Below, piece by piece: positions 23,172-32,144 of a stretch of DNA of 64,000 nt; position 1 is the first letter of the stretch; the number at the start of each line of letters is the position of its first letter. A program made the translations under genes and the position numbers. The notes beneath the pieces are model-generated. The model saw only the letters and a list, made by a program, of their open reading frames with translations, did not search any database and was not told the origin of the DNA. Source of the DNA: Tenacibaculum sp. 190524A05c (GTDB lineage: Bacteria; Bacteroidota; Bacteroidia; Flavobacteriales; Flavobacteriaceae); contig NZ_OZ038523.1 of the NCBI RefSeq assembly GCF_964036595.1, positions 3,354,501 to 3,418,500 of the forward strand, in the 5' to 3' direction.

Positions 23172-26100
23172 TTAATCCAATTGAATAAAGTCAATCTGAC
23201 TATCTTTTACCTTTTGATTCAATTGTTTTACTTCTGAATTGAAGATTTGGTATAGTTTATTCAATTCAATATCAATGTCTTTTGTGATTTCATTTTTGAA
23301 TGCAATTGCTTGATCAGTTGGTTTGAAATCGCCGATTCTCGTTAATGAATTTAAATGCCCTAACTTGTTGTTTAATTTAATCGGGAAGTTTAATGGATCT
23401 TGATTACTCTTACTTTTTGTTTGATATAAATTGTTTTCAACAACAGTCATATCTTTAAGTAATTTATCCGCAAAATCAATTAACTCTTTGTGTTTCTTTT
23501 TATCTTGAATAGACTTCTTTAACGTTTTTATCTGACCTCTAACTTTCTTTACATTTTTCAATGCTTTATGAATTTCCGTCATCTTTGCATTGATACTGTT
23601 TATAAAATCAAACTGAGCTTTTAAATCTGCTTCTGAAGATTCTGAATTCGGTTTGTTTTTAATACTGAAGTTTTGAGATGTAGATTTTCCATTTACTTCA
23701 AGCGCAACACTATAGTTTCCTGGTAAAGCCATTGGTCCGTTCAAAGAAGCCCACCATAAAATCATTCCTTTTACGCGTTCAGCTCCAGAATACATCATGT
23801 CCCAGTGGAAAACATTATTTCCTTGTTTAACTTTAAGTTTTTTCTCTTTGTCCTTTTTGTTTGGGTGCGTACTGAAAACTTGGATTTTGTTTTTAGCACT
23901 GTCAAAAAATGAAAGCGAAATAGTATCTTTTTCTGAATAGTTTTTTACAAAGTAATTAATCGGAACTCCGCCATAATAATTAGTTCCGTTTCTTTTTGAA
24001 GTTGCTCCATTACCACCACCCATTCTATAGCTTTCTTTTGGTTTATACATAAAGAAGTCTTTATTAGTGATAGATGTGTTTAATTGATGAAGCGGAGTTA
24101 AATCATCAATAATCCATAAAGATCTACCTTGAGTAGCCGCAATTAAGTTATCTTCTTTTACAGCTAAATCAGTAATAGGAACAATAGGTAAATTCAATTG
24201 GAATTTTTGCCACTCTTTACCATCATTAAAAGAAACGTAAATTCCTCTTTCTGTACCAGCATATAACAATCCTTTTCTTTTCGGATCTGCTCTTAATGCT
24301 CTGGTAAAATCTTCATTTCCGATACCGTTTGTGATTTTTTTCCAAGAAGCACCGTAATCTTCAGTTTTATAAATGTATGGTTGATAATCTCCCGTTTTAT
24401 ATTTCGTTCCAACAATGTAAGCTCCTCCTTTTGTAAACGGATCAATTTCGATGCAATTAATCATCATCCATTCAGGCATTTTTTTAGGTGTAATATTTGT
24501 CCAGTTTTTACCGCCATCTCTAGTTATATGGACCAAACCATCATCAGATCCTGTGTAAATAACACCATTTTCATTAGGAACTTCTGCTATTGCGAAGATT
24601 GTCCCATAATATTCCACTCCAGTATTATCTTTTGTGATTGGTCCTCCTGATGGGCCTAATGTTTTCGGATCATTTCTCGTTAAATCTGGACTAATAATTT
24701 CCCAAGATTGACCTTCGTTTGTAGTGGCATGAACATGATTAGAAGTTGCATATAATTTCTTAGGATTATTCGGTGAAAATAACACAGGGAAATTCCACTG
24801 GAAACGATATTTAAAATCTTCAGCTCCATGTCCCATTGGGTCATCTGGCCACACGTTAATAGCTCTTACAGATCCTGTTTTATGATTAACACGCGTTAAC
24901 AATCCTCCATAACTTCCTCCGTAGGCAATGTCATTATTTAAAGGATCTACTGCAATATGCGCACTTTCTCCTCCTGCTGTACTTTCCCAATCTTGATTCG
25001 TAATAAATCTTCCATCTGTTCTATGAGAAATTCTAATTGTGGAATTATCTTGTTGAGCCACGTAAATTCTATATGGGAAATGATTGTCTGTGGTTACGCG
25101 ATAAAATTGAGAAGTTGGTTGATTTAAATAGGTAGACCAATTTTCTCCAGCATCAAAAGAAATTTGTCCTCCACCATCGTCAGCAATTATCATTCTTTGA
25201 TTGTCTTCTGGAGCAATCCATAAATCATGATGATCTCCATGAGGAGCGTTATAGGTTTTATACGTTTTACCACCATCTGTAGATTTGTGGTAACGAACAT
25301 TCATTACATAAACAATATTTTCATCTTGAGTATCTGCATAGATACGTGTGTAGTACCAAGCTCTTTGACGTAATTTACGTTCGCTATTAATTAGTTTCCA
25401 TGTTTTTCCTGCATCGGTAGATTTATAAACTCCACCTTTTTCATTCTCGATTAAAGCATAAACAATTTCTGAATTTACAGGAGAAACAGCTAAACCTGAA
25501 ATACCCCAAGTTCCTTTTGGTAATCCGTCATTTTCAGAAATATTCGTCCAAGTTTCACCTTCATCTGTACTTTTCCAAATAGCAGAACCTTCTCCACCAC
25601 TAGATAAACTATAAGGAGTTCTTCTTACATTCCAAGTTGAAGCATATAAAACTCTTGGATTATTTGGATCTATAATTAAATCAATTGCACCAGCATCTGC
25701 ATTACTGAATAAAACTCTTTTCCAGTTCTTTCCTCCGTCAATCGACTTATAAACTCCTCTTTCTTGAGTTGATTTATATAAATCACCCATTACAGCGGCA
25801 AAAACAACATCAGGGTTTTTAGGATGAATTCTTATTCTTGGAATATGTCTAGAATTTGGTAATCCCATATGTTTCCATGTTTTACCTGCGTTTTCAGATT
25901 TCCAAACACCATCCCCAGAAGAAACATTTCCACGAACGGTTTTTTCTCCCATTCCAACATAAATAATGTTGTTGTCCCATTCGCTAACAGCTATCGATCC
26001 TACTGATCCACCAAAAAATCCATCAGAAATATTTTGCCAAGTATTTCCAGCGTCAATTGTTTTCCAAATTCCACCTCCGGTTGTTCCCATGTAGAATAAA

Positions 26101-26279
26101 TTTGGCTTTTTGGAAACTCCAGTTACAGCACAACTTCTTCCGCCACGAAATGGACCGATGTTTCTCCATTCGATTGCGTTAAAATATTCTTCAGAAAATT
26201 GGCTATTATTTTTTTGAGCGTTAACTTTGATATTCGCGAATAGGAGCAGAAATGCTCCTAATAAAAGTAGTTTTTTCAT
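23172..26279 (-). CDS. Large secreted BNR/VPS10-like beta-propeller protein
   Basis: This 1035-residue protein has a signal peptide (1-21), then many BNR/Asp-box repeats of the form SxDxGxTW (GGIWKTIDAGNTWQNIS, GVYKSIDGGKNWKRV, GVYKSTDAGKTWKLI, and so on, about residues 35-730) that should form one or two beta-propellers like sortilin/VPS10 or xyloglucanase domains. The last 250 residues hold a beta-rich segment and a Lys-rich helical region (about 880-1035). It is a common flavobacterial protein often labelled glycosyl hydrolase, but there is no visible GH74 catalytic pair that I can confirm, so enzymatic activity is uncertain. No T9SS tail is present. Confidence 0.82.
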   Translation of the reverse strand: MKKLLLLGAFLLLFANIKVNAQKNNSQFSEEYFNAIEWRNIGPFRGGRSCAVTGVSKKPNLFYMGTTGGGIWKTIDAGNTWQNISDGFFGGSVGSIAVSEWDNNIIYVGMGEKTVRGNVSSGDGVWKSENAGKTWKHMGLPNSRHIPRIRIHPKNPDVVFAAVMGDLYKSTQERGVYKSIDGGKNWKRVLFSNADAGAIDLIIDPNNPRVLYASTWNVRRTPYSLSSGGEGSAIWKSTDEGETWTNISENDGLPKGTWGISGLAVSPVNSEIVYALIENEKGGVYKSTDAGKTWKLINSERKLRQRAWYYTRIYADTQDENIVYVMNVRYHKSTDGGKTYKTYNAPHGDHHDLWIAPEDNQRMIIADDGGGQISFDAGENWSTYLNQPTSQFYRVTTDNHFPYRIYVAQQDNSTIRISHRTDGRFITNQDWESTAGGESAHIAVDPLNNDIAYGGSYGGLLTRVNHKTGSVRAINVWPDDPMGHGAEDFKYRFQWNFPVLFSPNNPKKLYATSNHVHATTNEGQSWEIISPDLTRNDPKTLGPSGGPITKDNTGVEYYGTIFAIAEVPNENGVIYTGSDDGLVHITRDGGKNWTNITPKKMPEWMMINCIEIDPFTKGGAYIVGTKYKTGDYQPYIYKTEDYGASWKKITNGIGNEDFTRALRADPKRKGLLYAGTERGIYVSFNDGKEWQKFQLNLPIVPITDLAVKEDNLIAATQGRSLWIIDDLTPLHQLNTSITNKDFFMYKPKESYRMGGGNGATSKRNGTNYYGGVPINYFVKNYSEKDTISLSFFDSAKNKIQVFSTHPNKKDKEKKLKVKQGNNVFHWDMMYSGAERVKGMILWWASLNGPMALPGNYSVALEVNGKSTSQNFSIKNKPNSESSEADLKAQFDFINSINAKMTEIHKALKNVKKVRGQIKTLKKSIQDKKKHKELIDFADKLLKDMTVVENNLYQTKSKSNQDPLNFPIKLNNKLGHLNSLTRIGDFKPTDQAIAFKNEITKDIDIELNKLYQIFNSEVKQLNQKVKDSQIDFIQLD

Positions 26280-26320
26280 TTGATTTAGTTGATTAAGATG
26301 CTAAATATAAAATTTTGTTA

Positions 26321-27553
26321 ATGGACTTATTGTTAAAGATTCCTAAAAATCAATTATTTAAAAATAGTATTGTTGTATCAGGTTCAAAAAGTGAATCGAA
26401 CAGATTATTAATACTACAACAATTATATCCTCAACTGGTTATTGAGAATTTATCTAATTCAGATGATTCTGTGCATATGCAACATGCCTTAAAAGGAGAA
26501 GGAGAGGTTGCTGATATCGGTCATGCTGGAACTGCCATGCGATTTTTAACTGCTTTTTTTGCTACCCAAGAAGGAAAAACTAAAGTTTTACAAGGATCGG
26601 AAAGAATGCATAATCGTCCGATTAAGATTTTAGTCGACGCTCTGAGAGATTTAGGAGCAGAAATTTCTTACATCGAAAAAGAAGGATATCCGCCATTAAA
26701 GATTACAGGTAAAAAACTAGAAAAGAGTACAGTTGCTATTCAAGGAAATGTGAGTAGTCAGTACATCTCGGCGTTATTATTAATTGCATCAAGTTTGCCA
26801 AATGGTTTAGAGATTGAATTGTTAGGAGAAATCACTTCGATTCCATATATCAAAATGACATTAAGTTTACTAAGTCAATTAGGAATTGAAAGTACATTTG
26901 AAGGAAATTTGATTAAGGTAAATCCGTTAGCAAATATTGAAGGAAAGAAAGTCGTTGTTGAAGCTGATTGGAGTTCTGCATCTTACTTTTATTCTTTAGT
27001 TGCGTTAAGTGAAATAGGAACTGAAATTGAATTATCATCTTATAAAAAAGAGAGTTTACAAGGGGATAGTTGTTTAGCTGAAATTTATAAACATTTTGGT
27101 GTTACTACTACGTTTGAAGAGTATACAATCCTACTGAAAAAAGAGAAGGAAACAAGTACTTCTTTATTAGAGCTAGATTTGGTAAAAGCACCAGATATTG
27201 CTCAAACGATTGCCGTTACATGTTTTGCTTTAGGTGTTCCTTGTAAATTAGAAGGTCTACATACGCTGAAAATCAAAGAAACGGATAGATTAGAAGCATT
27301 AAGAGAGGAAATAACTAAACTTGGTGGAAATATTACGGTAACTAATGAAGAGTTACACTTAGAGTCTTCATCTGAAATAAATGAAAACATAGCTATAGAA
27401 ACATACAATGATCATAGAATGGCTATGGCATTTACTCCTTTGGCATTAAAAGTACCAATTCAAATAAACGACGCTAAAGTTGTTACGAAGTCATATAGAA
27501 ACTTCTGGGCAGACTTTGAAAACGTCGGGATTCCACAAGAAGTTCTAAAATAA
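26321..27553 (+). CDS. aroA: 3-phosphoshikimate 1-carboxyvinyltransferase (EPSP synthase)
   Basis: AroA transfers enolpyruvate from PEP to shikimate 3-phosphate, the sixth step of chorismate synthesis. Visible motifs are SGSKSESNRLLIL, the PEP-site GHAGTAMRFLTAFFA, RMHNRPIKILVDALRDLGA, SSQYISALLL, the catalytic KAPDIAQTIAV region, LKIKETDRLEAL and YNDHRMAMAF. The length of 410 residues is slightly short but normal for Bacteroidetes. I chose the ATG at 26321; an in-frame TTG lies 6 bases upstream. Only 41 bases separate it from the divergent beta-propeller gene. GHAGT replaces the more usual GNAGT. Confidence 0.94.
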   Translation: MDLLLKIPKNQLFKNSIVVSGSKSESNRLLILQQLYPQLVIENLSNSDDSVHMQHALKGEGEVADIGHAGTAMRFLTAFFATQEGKTKVLQGSERMHNRPIKILVDALRDLGAEISYIEKEGYPPLKITGKKLEKSTVAIQGNVSSQYISALLLIASSLPNGLEIELLGEITSIPYIKMTLSLLSQLGIESTFEGNLIKVNPLANIEGKKVVVEADWSSASYFYSLVALSEIGTEIELSSYKKESLQGDSCLAEIYKHFGVTTTFEEYTILLKKEKETSTSLLELDLVKAPDIAQTIAVTCFALGVPCKLEGLHTLKIKETDRLEALREEITKLGGNITVTNEELHLESSSEINENIAIETYNDHRMAMAFTPLALKVPIQINDAKVVTKSYRNFWADFENVGIPQEVLK

Positions 27554-27565
27554 TATAGGAAACGC

Positions 27566-27597
27566 TTGACAAGGCCTATGTTGAAATCGTATATTTG
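27566..27597 (+). promoter_or_regulatory. Promoter of queA
   Basis: TTG at 27566-27568 and TATATTTG at 27590-27597 are 21 bases apart, matching the Bacteroidetes promoter pattern, 24 bases before the queA ATG. Confidence 0.7.
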
Positions 27598-27620
27598 GCG
27601 CCATTAATAAATACTCAATA

Positions 27621-28670
27621 ATGAAATTATCTCAATTTAACTTCGAATTACCACCAGAGTTATTAGCAGAATACCCATCAGAGCATAGGGATGAAGCTCG
27701 TTTAATGGTTTTAAACCGTAAAGAACAAACTATTGAACACAAGTTGTTTAAAGATTTAATCAACTATTTTGATGAAGGTGATGTAATGATGTTGAATAAC
27801 ACCAAAGTATTTCCGGCTAGAATGTATGGAAATAAAGAAAAAACTGGTGCTAGAATTGAAGTGTTCTTATTGAGAGAATTAAATGCGGAACACAGACTTT
27901 GGGATGTTTTAGTAGATCCTGCTCGTAAAATCCGTATTGGTAATAAGTTATTCTTCGGAGATGATGAGAGTTTAGTAGCTGAGGTTATTGATAACACTAC
28001 TTCTAGAGGAAGAACGTTACGTTTTTTATTCGATGGTCCTTATGACGAGTTTAGAAGAAAACTTATTGAATTAGGTCAAACACCATTACCAAAATACATC
28101 AAAAGAGATGTTGAGCCAGAAGATGAAGAGCGTTACCAAACAATTTATGCAAAGCATGAAGGAGCTGTAGCTGCACCAACTGCAGGTTTACACTTTTCTA
28201 AGCACTTAATGAAGCGTTTAGAAATCAAAGGAGTTGATTTTGCAGAAATGACTTTACACGTAGGTTTAGGTACTTTTAATCCTGTAGAGGTTGAAGATTT
28301 ATCTAAGCATAAAATGGATTCTGAGAAAATTATCATTCCAGAAGAAGCATGTAATGTGGTAAACAATGCCTTAGAAAACAAGAAAAGAATTTGTGCTGTT
28401 GGAACAACGGTAATGAGAACTGTTGAATCATCGGTTTCTGCTAACCAAAGATTAAACGAATTTACGGGTTGGACGAATAAATTTATTTTTCCTCCATATG
28501 ATTTCAGTATTGCAAATTCAATGGTTACGAACTTCCATACTCCTAAGTCAACATTATTAATGATGGTTGCTGCATTTGCGGGTTATGATTTTGTAATGGA
28601 AGCCTACGAACAGGCAGTAAAAGAGAAGTATAAATTTTATTCTTACGGAGATGCGATGTTAATTATCTAA
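27621..28670 (+). CDS. queA: S-adenosylmethionine:tRNA ribosyltransferase-isomerase
   Basis: QueA adds the ribosyl part of SAM to preQ1 in tRNA, forming epoxyqueuosine. The 349-residue protein starts [20 protein letters not shown], has [28 protein letters not shown], the central [10 protein letters not shown] and [11 protein letters not shown] motifs, and [11 protein letters not shown] near the C-terminus. Length is complete. It is transcribed from its own promoter and ends at a terminator, so it appears monocistronic. Confidence 0.96.
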   Translation: MKLSQFNFELPPELLAEYPSEHRDEARLMVLNRKEQTIEHKLFKDLINYFDEGDVMMLNNTKVFPARMYGNKEKTGARIEVFLLRELNAEHRLWDVLVDPARKIRIGNKLFFGDDESLVAEVIDNTTSRGRTLRFLFDGPYDEFRRKLIELGQTPLPKYIKRDVEPEDEERYQTIYAKHEGAVAAPTAGLHFSKHLMKRLEIKGVDFAEMTLHVGLGTFNPVEVEDLSKHKMDSEKIIIPEEACNVVNNALENKKRICAVGTTVMRTVESSVSANQRLNEFTGWTNKFIFPPYDFSIANSMVTNFHTPKSTLLMMVAAFAGYDFVMEAYEQAVKEKYKFYSYGDAMLII

Positions 28671-28698
28671 TATAATTAATTGATCAAAATATTTTAGA

Positions 28699-28731
28699 AA
28701 CTGGGAAGTGTATACTTTCCAGTTTTTTTAT
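28699..28731 (+). terminator. Terminator after queA
   Basis: A 10-bp stem with one G-T pair (AACTGGGAAG 28699-28708 with CTTTCCAGTT 28715-28724) is followed by seven T. Confidence 0.8.
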
Positions 28732-28759
28732 TTTTAAGTGCTCCTTAATTAATAATAAT

Positions 28760-29323
28760 ATGCTAGAAGAATTTTTAAGAAGTTTTCAAGTTTTAACAGA
28801 AGAGGAAATTTTAAAATTTAAAAGTCAAGCTCAATATAGAAAGATCTCCAAGGGTGATTTTTTTGCTCAAAGCGGTAAAGTGAGTAGAGAAGTTGGTTTC
28901 ATTAATCATGGGATTTTAAGATCATTTTACTTGTCCTCTGCGGAAGAAGATGTAACCTATTGTTTCAGATTTACGGGTTCTTTTTGTTCTGCATATTCTT
29001 CATTTATCACAGGAAAACCTTCCATAGAAAGTTTACAAGCAATTACAGATGTTGAGGTTATGGTTTGGACTAAAGAACAATTAGTTCAGCTTGAAAAAGA
29101 AAGTCCAAACTGGACAATGTTATTGAAAATACTTACTGAATATGAGTACTTTGAACTAGAACGAAGAGTGTTTATGCTACAAAGAGAACCTGCGGAGAAA
29201 AAGTATTTAGATTTAATGGAACATCAACCAGAATTGATTAAAGAAATTCCACTGAATTATTTAGCATCTTACTTAGGAATTACACAAAGACACTTAAGTA
29301 GAATTAGGAAAACTGTTTATTAG
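28760..29323 (+). CDS. Crp/Fnr-family transcription regulator
   Basis: This 187-residue protein has an N-terminal cyclic-nucleotide-binding-like beta-roll (about 25-115, GDFFAQSGKVSREVGFINHG) and a C-terminal helix-turn-helix ending LASYLGITQRHLSRIRKTVY. No Fe-S Cys cluster is visible, so it is not a classical Fnr. The cNMP pocket lacks the canonical RxS signature, so the effector is unknown. It directly precedes a flavodoxin-fold reductase gene, which is a natural candidate target. This pairing of short Crp-like regulators with quinone reductases or hydrolases is common in Flavobacteriia. Confidence 0.87.
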   Translation: MLEEFLRSFQVLTEEEILKFKSQAQYRKISKGDFFAQSGKVSREVGFINHGILRSFYLSSAEEDVTYCFRFTGSFCSAYSSFITGKPSIESLQAITDVEVMVWTKEQLVQLEKESPNWTMLLKILTEYEYFELERRVFMLQREPAEKKYLDLMEHQPELIKEIPLNYLASYLGITQRHLSRIRKTVY

Positions 29324-29382
29324 ACAAATGTCCTTTTTAGAAAAAGTCATTCGCTGTTACTTTGACATAAAAATAAACAGCA

Positions 29383-29958
29383 ATGAATGTATTAATAATA
29401 AATGGTCATCCAGATAAAGAAAGTTTTAATAATGCACTTTCTGATTCTTATTATAACGGAGCTAAATTATCCACTACTCAAGTCGAAGTAATAAACCTAA
29501 GAGATCTTGAATTTAATCCTAGTTTACAGTATGGCTATAGAAAACGAACTGAATTAGAACCTGATTTAAAAATAGCTATAGAGAAAATAAAAAATGCAGA
29601 TCATTTAGTTTGGGTTTTTCCAATCTGGTGGGGAGGAATGCCAGCAATACTAAAAGGTTTTATTGATAGGACTTTTTTACCAGGGATTACATTTGAAATA
29701 GAAGAAGGAAAACTTCTACCTAAAAAGTTACTCAAAGGAAAAACAGCACGGTTAATCATTACTTCAGATAGTCCAAGATGGTATTATAGATTGTTCATAA
29801 AAAGCCCTGTAATCAATCAATTTAAAAAGGCGATTTTGACTTTTTGTGGAGTAAAACCAACGAAAGTAATGTATATCGCAGTGGTTAAAAACTCAAACCC
29901 AAAACAAAGAGAAGAATGGCTTAAACGCGTATTTAGTTTAGGTAAAATGCTATCGTAA
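29383..29958 (+). CDS. Flavodoxin-fold NAD(P)H dehydrogenase (quinone)
   Basis: The 191-residue protein has the NQO1/MdaB-like fold: INGHPDKESFNNALSDSYYN at the N-terminus (FMN/FAD phosphate loop) and the WVFPIWWGGMPAILKGFIDR active-site segment. Family members use NAD(P)H to reduce quinones or azo/nitro compounds. It is cytosolic, of normal length, and follows the Crp-type regulator by 59 bases, with a near -7 element (TTACTTTG) in the gap. Its substrate is not determined by sequence. Confidence 0.88.
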   Translation: MNVLIINGHPDKESFNNALSDSYYNGAKLSTTQVEVINLRDLEFNPSLQYGYRKRTELEPDLKIAIEKIKNADHLVWVFPIWWGGMPAILKGFIDRTFLPGITFEIEEGKLLPKKLLKGKTARLIITSDSPRWYYRLFIKSPVINQFKKAILTFCGVKPTKVMYIAVVKNSNPKQREEWLKRVFSLGKMLS

Positions 29959-29967
29959 CTTTTTTGA

Positions 29968-30492
29968 TTAAAGTTTAGATGTTATTTTAGTACTAAGAGG
30001 TTTAGTTGATGAGTAAAAATAATCTATAAGTTTTCCTTGTTCATCAACTAAATACTTTTGAAAATTCCATTTCACTGTAGAGCTTGTCACTCCGTTTAAT
30101 TTCTCGGAAGTAAGCCAAGTATAAAGTGGATGCTGTTTGTAGCCTTTTACCTTTATTTTTTCCGTCAATAAAAAAGTTACACCAAAATTAAGAGAACAAA
30201 ATTCTTGGATATCGTTTTCATTTCCTGGTTCCTGATTTCTAAATTGATTACAAGGTAATCCGATAATTATTAATCGATCTTTATAAGCTTCACTTAACTC
30301 TTGTAATTCTTCGTACTGTTTTGTAAAACCACATTTTGATGCCACGTTAACAAATAATATCTTTTTGTTTTTAAAATCTGAAAGTGTAATAGGTTGGTTT
30401 CTAATATCATTTATTGAAATATCATAGATTGATCTTACATTTTTATTTGTTTCGACAGATGAAAATAGTTTGGCTTTACTAGTGATTTTCAT
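29968..30492 (-). CDS. Glutathione-peroxidase-like thiol peroxidase
   Basis: This 174-residue protein has the GPx tetrad regions: peroxidatic Cys 54 (VNVASKCGFT), Gln in GLPCNQFRNQEPG, and Trp/Asn in VKWNFQKYLVD. Cys replaces selenocysteine. Bacterial relatives generally use thioredoxin. About 20 residues precede the usual family start (DISINDIRNQP) with no signal peptide, so it is probably cytosolic, although a later start cannot be excluded. It is convergent with the reductase gene. Confidence 0.92.
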   Translation of the reverse strand: MKITSKAKLFSSVETNKNVRSIYDISINDIRNQPITLSDFKNKKILFVNVASKCGFTKQYEELQELSEAYKDRLIIIGLPCNQFRNQEPGNENDIQEFCSLNFGVTFLLTEKIKVKGYKQHPLYTWLTSEKLNGVTSSTVKWNFQKYLVDEQGKLIDYFYSSTKPLSTKITSKL

Positions 30493-30600
30493 GATTTAAA
30501 AATTTAGACCTACAAGATGGTGTTAACCTTTCTATAAATTTAATCATTCATTCACTACTTATTGCAGGTGGATAAGTTTTTCCATCTATTTTGAATTATT

Positions 30601-30996
30601 CTAATTTTTAGTTTTTTTGAACAAAACAATAATCATACTTATTGTTTTAATTAACAGGAACAAACAAAAAGATGTAGGTAGGAGTACTCCAAAAAAATCA
30701 GGTTCAATTGAAATTATGATATATAGGTTGTAGGTTATTACTAAAGAACATGCGAATAATAGAAGTATTAGTACAAAACGAATTATTTTAACATGAATTA
30801 CTGAGTAAATAATTAAGAGTATAGCTGTCGATAAAAATAGTATTGTTGTACTTAAAATTTCAATATTGCTAGAACTGAAAAAATCTACTTTATGACCGGT
30901 TGCATATAACAGACCTATGGTAAATAAAACATATAAACAATAAAGTGTAGCAATTAAGATTGCGCTATTTTTAAAAGGTTTTGTTTCGTTTTTCAC
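30601..30996 (-). CDS. Hypothetical four-helix membrane protein
   Basis: The 131-residue protein has four hydrophobic helices (ILIATLYCLYVLFTIGLLY, STTILFLSTAILLIIYSVI, VLILLLFACSLVITYNLYII, LLPTSFCLFLLIKTISMIIV) and short charged ends. No family is recognised and neighbours give no clue. It is likely a small integral membrane protein. The gap to the peroxidase gene (108 bases) contains no clear signal. Confidence 0.65.
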   Translation of the reverse strand: MKNETKPFKNSAILIATLYCLYVLFTIGLLYATGHKVDFFSSSNIEILSTTILFLSTAILLIIYSVIHVKIIRFVLILLLFACSLVITYNLYIIISIEPDFFGVLLPTSFCLFLLIKTISMIIVLFKKTKN

Positions 30997-31066
30997 AATA
31001 ATTTATTAGGATATCTTTTTAGAATTATGTAAAAATATGAAGTTTTAAGACATTACTTTTCTAAAG

Positions 31067-31098
31067 TTGTTCGCTTTTAAATCAATACCGTATTTTTG
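31067..31098 (+). promoter_or_regulatory. Promoter of rlmN placed at its start codon
   Basis: TTG at 31067-31069 and TATTTTTG at 31091-31098 (21 bases apart) fit the Bacteroidetes promoter. The -7 element ends only 5 bases before the ATG at 31104, so the transcript is likely leaderless. Confidence 0.7.
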
Positions 31099-31103
31099 CA
31101 CCA

Positions 31104-32144
31104 ATGAAACCGCAGAAGAAAGACATACGTGCACTTACAAAAGAACAACTCCGTGATTTTTTTGTAGATAATGGAGATAAGGCATTTAGAGGAAATCAAG
31201 TTTATGAATGGTTGTGGCATAAAGCAGCACATTCTTTTGATGATATGACAAACATTTCTAAGTCAACAAGAGAAATGTTAGATGCTAATTTTGTAATCAA
31301 TCATATTGAGGTTGATGCGATGCAACGTAGTAATGATGGGACAATTAAAAATGCAATTAAATTGCACGATGGCTTAATTGTAGAGTCGGTTTTAATTCCT
31401 ACGGAGAAAAGAACTACAGCCTGTGTTTCTAGTCAAGTTGGTTGTAGTTTAGATTGTAAGTTTTGCGCAACAGCTCGTTTAAAAAGAATGAGAAATTTGA
31501 ATGCAGATGAAATCTATGATCAAGTTGTTGCAATAGATAAACAAAGCAGATTATATCATAACCATAAACTAACTAATATTGTTTTTATGGGAATGGGAGA
31601 ACCTTTGATGAATTATAATAACGTTATCAAAGCAATTGATAAAATAACTTCTCCTGAAGGATTAGGAATGTCTGCTAAACGAATTACGTTATCAACTTCA
31701 GGTGTGCCAAAAATGATCAAAAAAATGGCGGATGATGAGGTTAAGTTTAATCTTGCTGTTTCGTTACATTCCGCTCTTGATGATGTAAGAACTTCGATTA
31801 TGCCTTTCAATAAAAACTTTCCTTTAACCGATCTTAAAGAGGCTTTAGAGTATTGGTATGAGAAAACAAAAAGAAAAATTACATATGAGTATGTAGTTTG
31901 GCAAGGAATAAATGATCGAAAAGAAGATATTGATGCTTTAGTAAGATTCTGTAAATACGTTCCGGCAAAAGTAAATTTAATCGAATATAATCCAATTGAT
32001 GACGGAGAATTCCAGCAGGCTTCGGAAAGAGCTTTAAATAATTACATCTCTAATTTAGAAATGAATGATATCGTTGTTAACGTTCGTCGTTCAAGAGGAA
32101 AAGATATTGATGCAGCTTGTGGACAATTAGCTAATAAATCATAA
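31104..32144 (+). CDS. rlmN: Dual-specificity rRNA/tRNA adenine C2 methyltransferase RlmN
   Basis: RlmN is a radical-SAM enzyme that methylates A2503 of 23S rRNA and A37 of some tRNAs. The 346-residue protein has the Fe-S motif CSLDCKFC (Cys 114, 118, 121), the substrate-crosslinking Cys 107 (TACVSSQVGC) and the methyl-carrying Cys 339 (DAACGQL). The conserved N-terminus (IRALTKEQLRDFF) supports the ATG at 31104, even though it abuts the promoter. The stop touches the ATG of the next gene directly, so the two are co-transcribed. Confidence 0.96.
   Translation: MKPQKKDIRALTKEQLRDFFVDNGDKAFRGNQVYEWLWHKAAHSFDDMTNISKSTREMLDANFVINHIEVDAMQRSNDGTIKNAIKLHDGLIVESVLIPTEKRTTACVSSQVGCSLDCKFCATARLKRMRNLNADEIYDQVVAIDKQSRLYHNHKLTNIVFMGMGEPLMNYNNVIKAIDKITSPEGLGMSAKRITLSTSGVPKMIKKMADDEVKFNLAVSLHSALDDVRTSIMPFNKNFPLTDLKEALEYWYEKTKRKITYEYVVWQGINDRKEDIDALVRFCKYVPAKVNLIEYNPIDDGEFQQASERALNNYISNLEMNDIVVNVRRSRGKDIDAACGQLANKS

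Noticed and set aside
24381..24650. 89-codon plus-strand frame in the beta-propeller gene
   Set aside because: Antisense shadow of BNR repeats; composition rich in Ile, Ser and Phe, no start signal.
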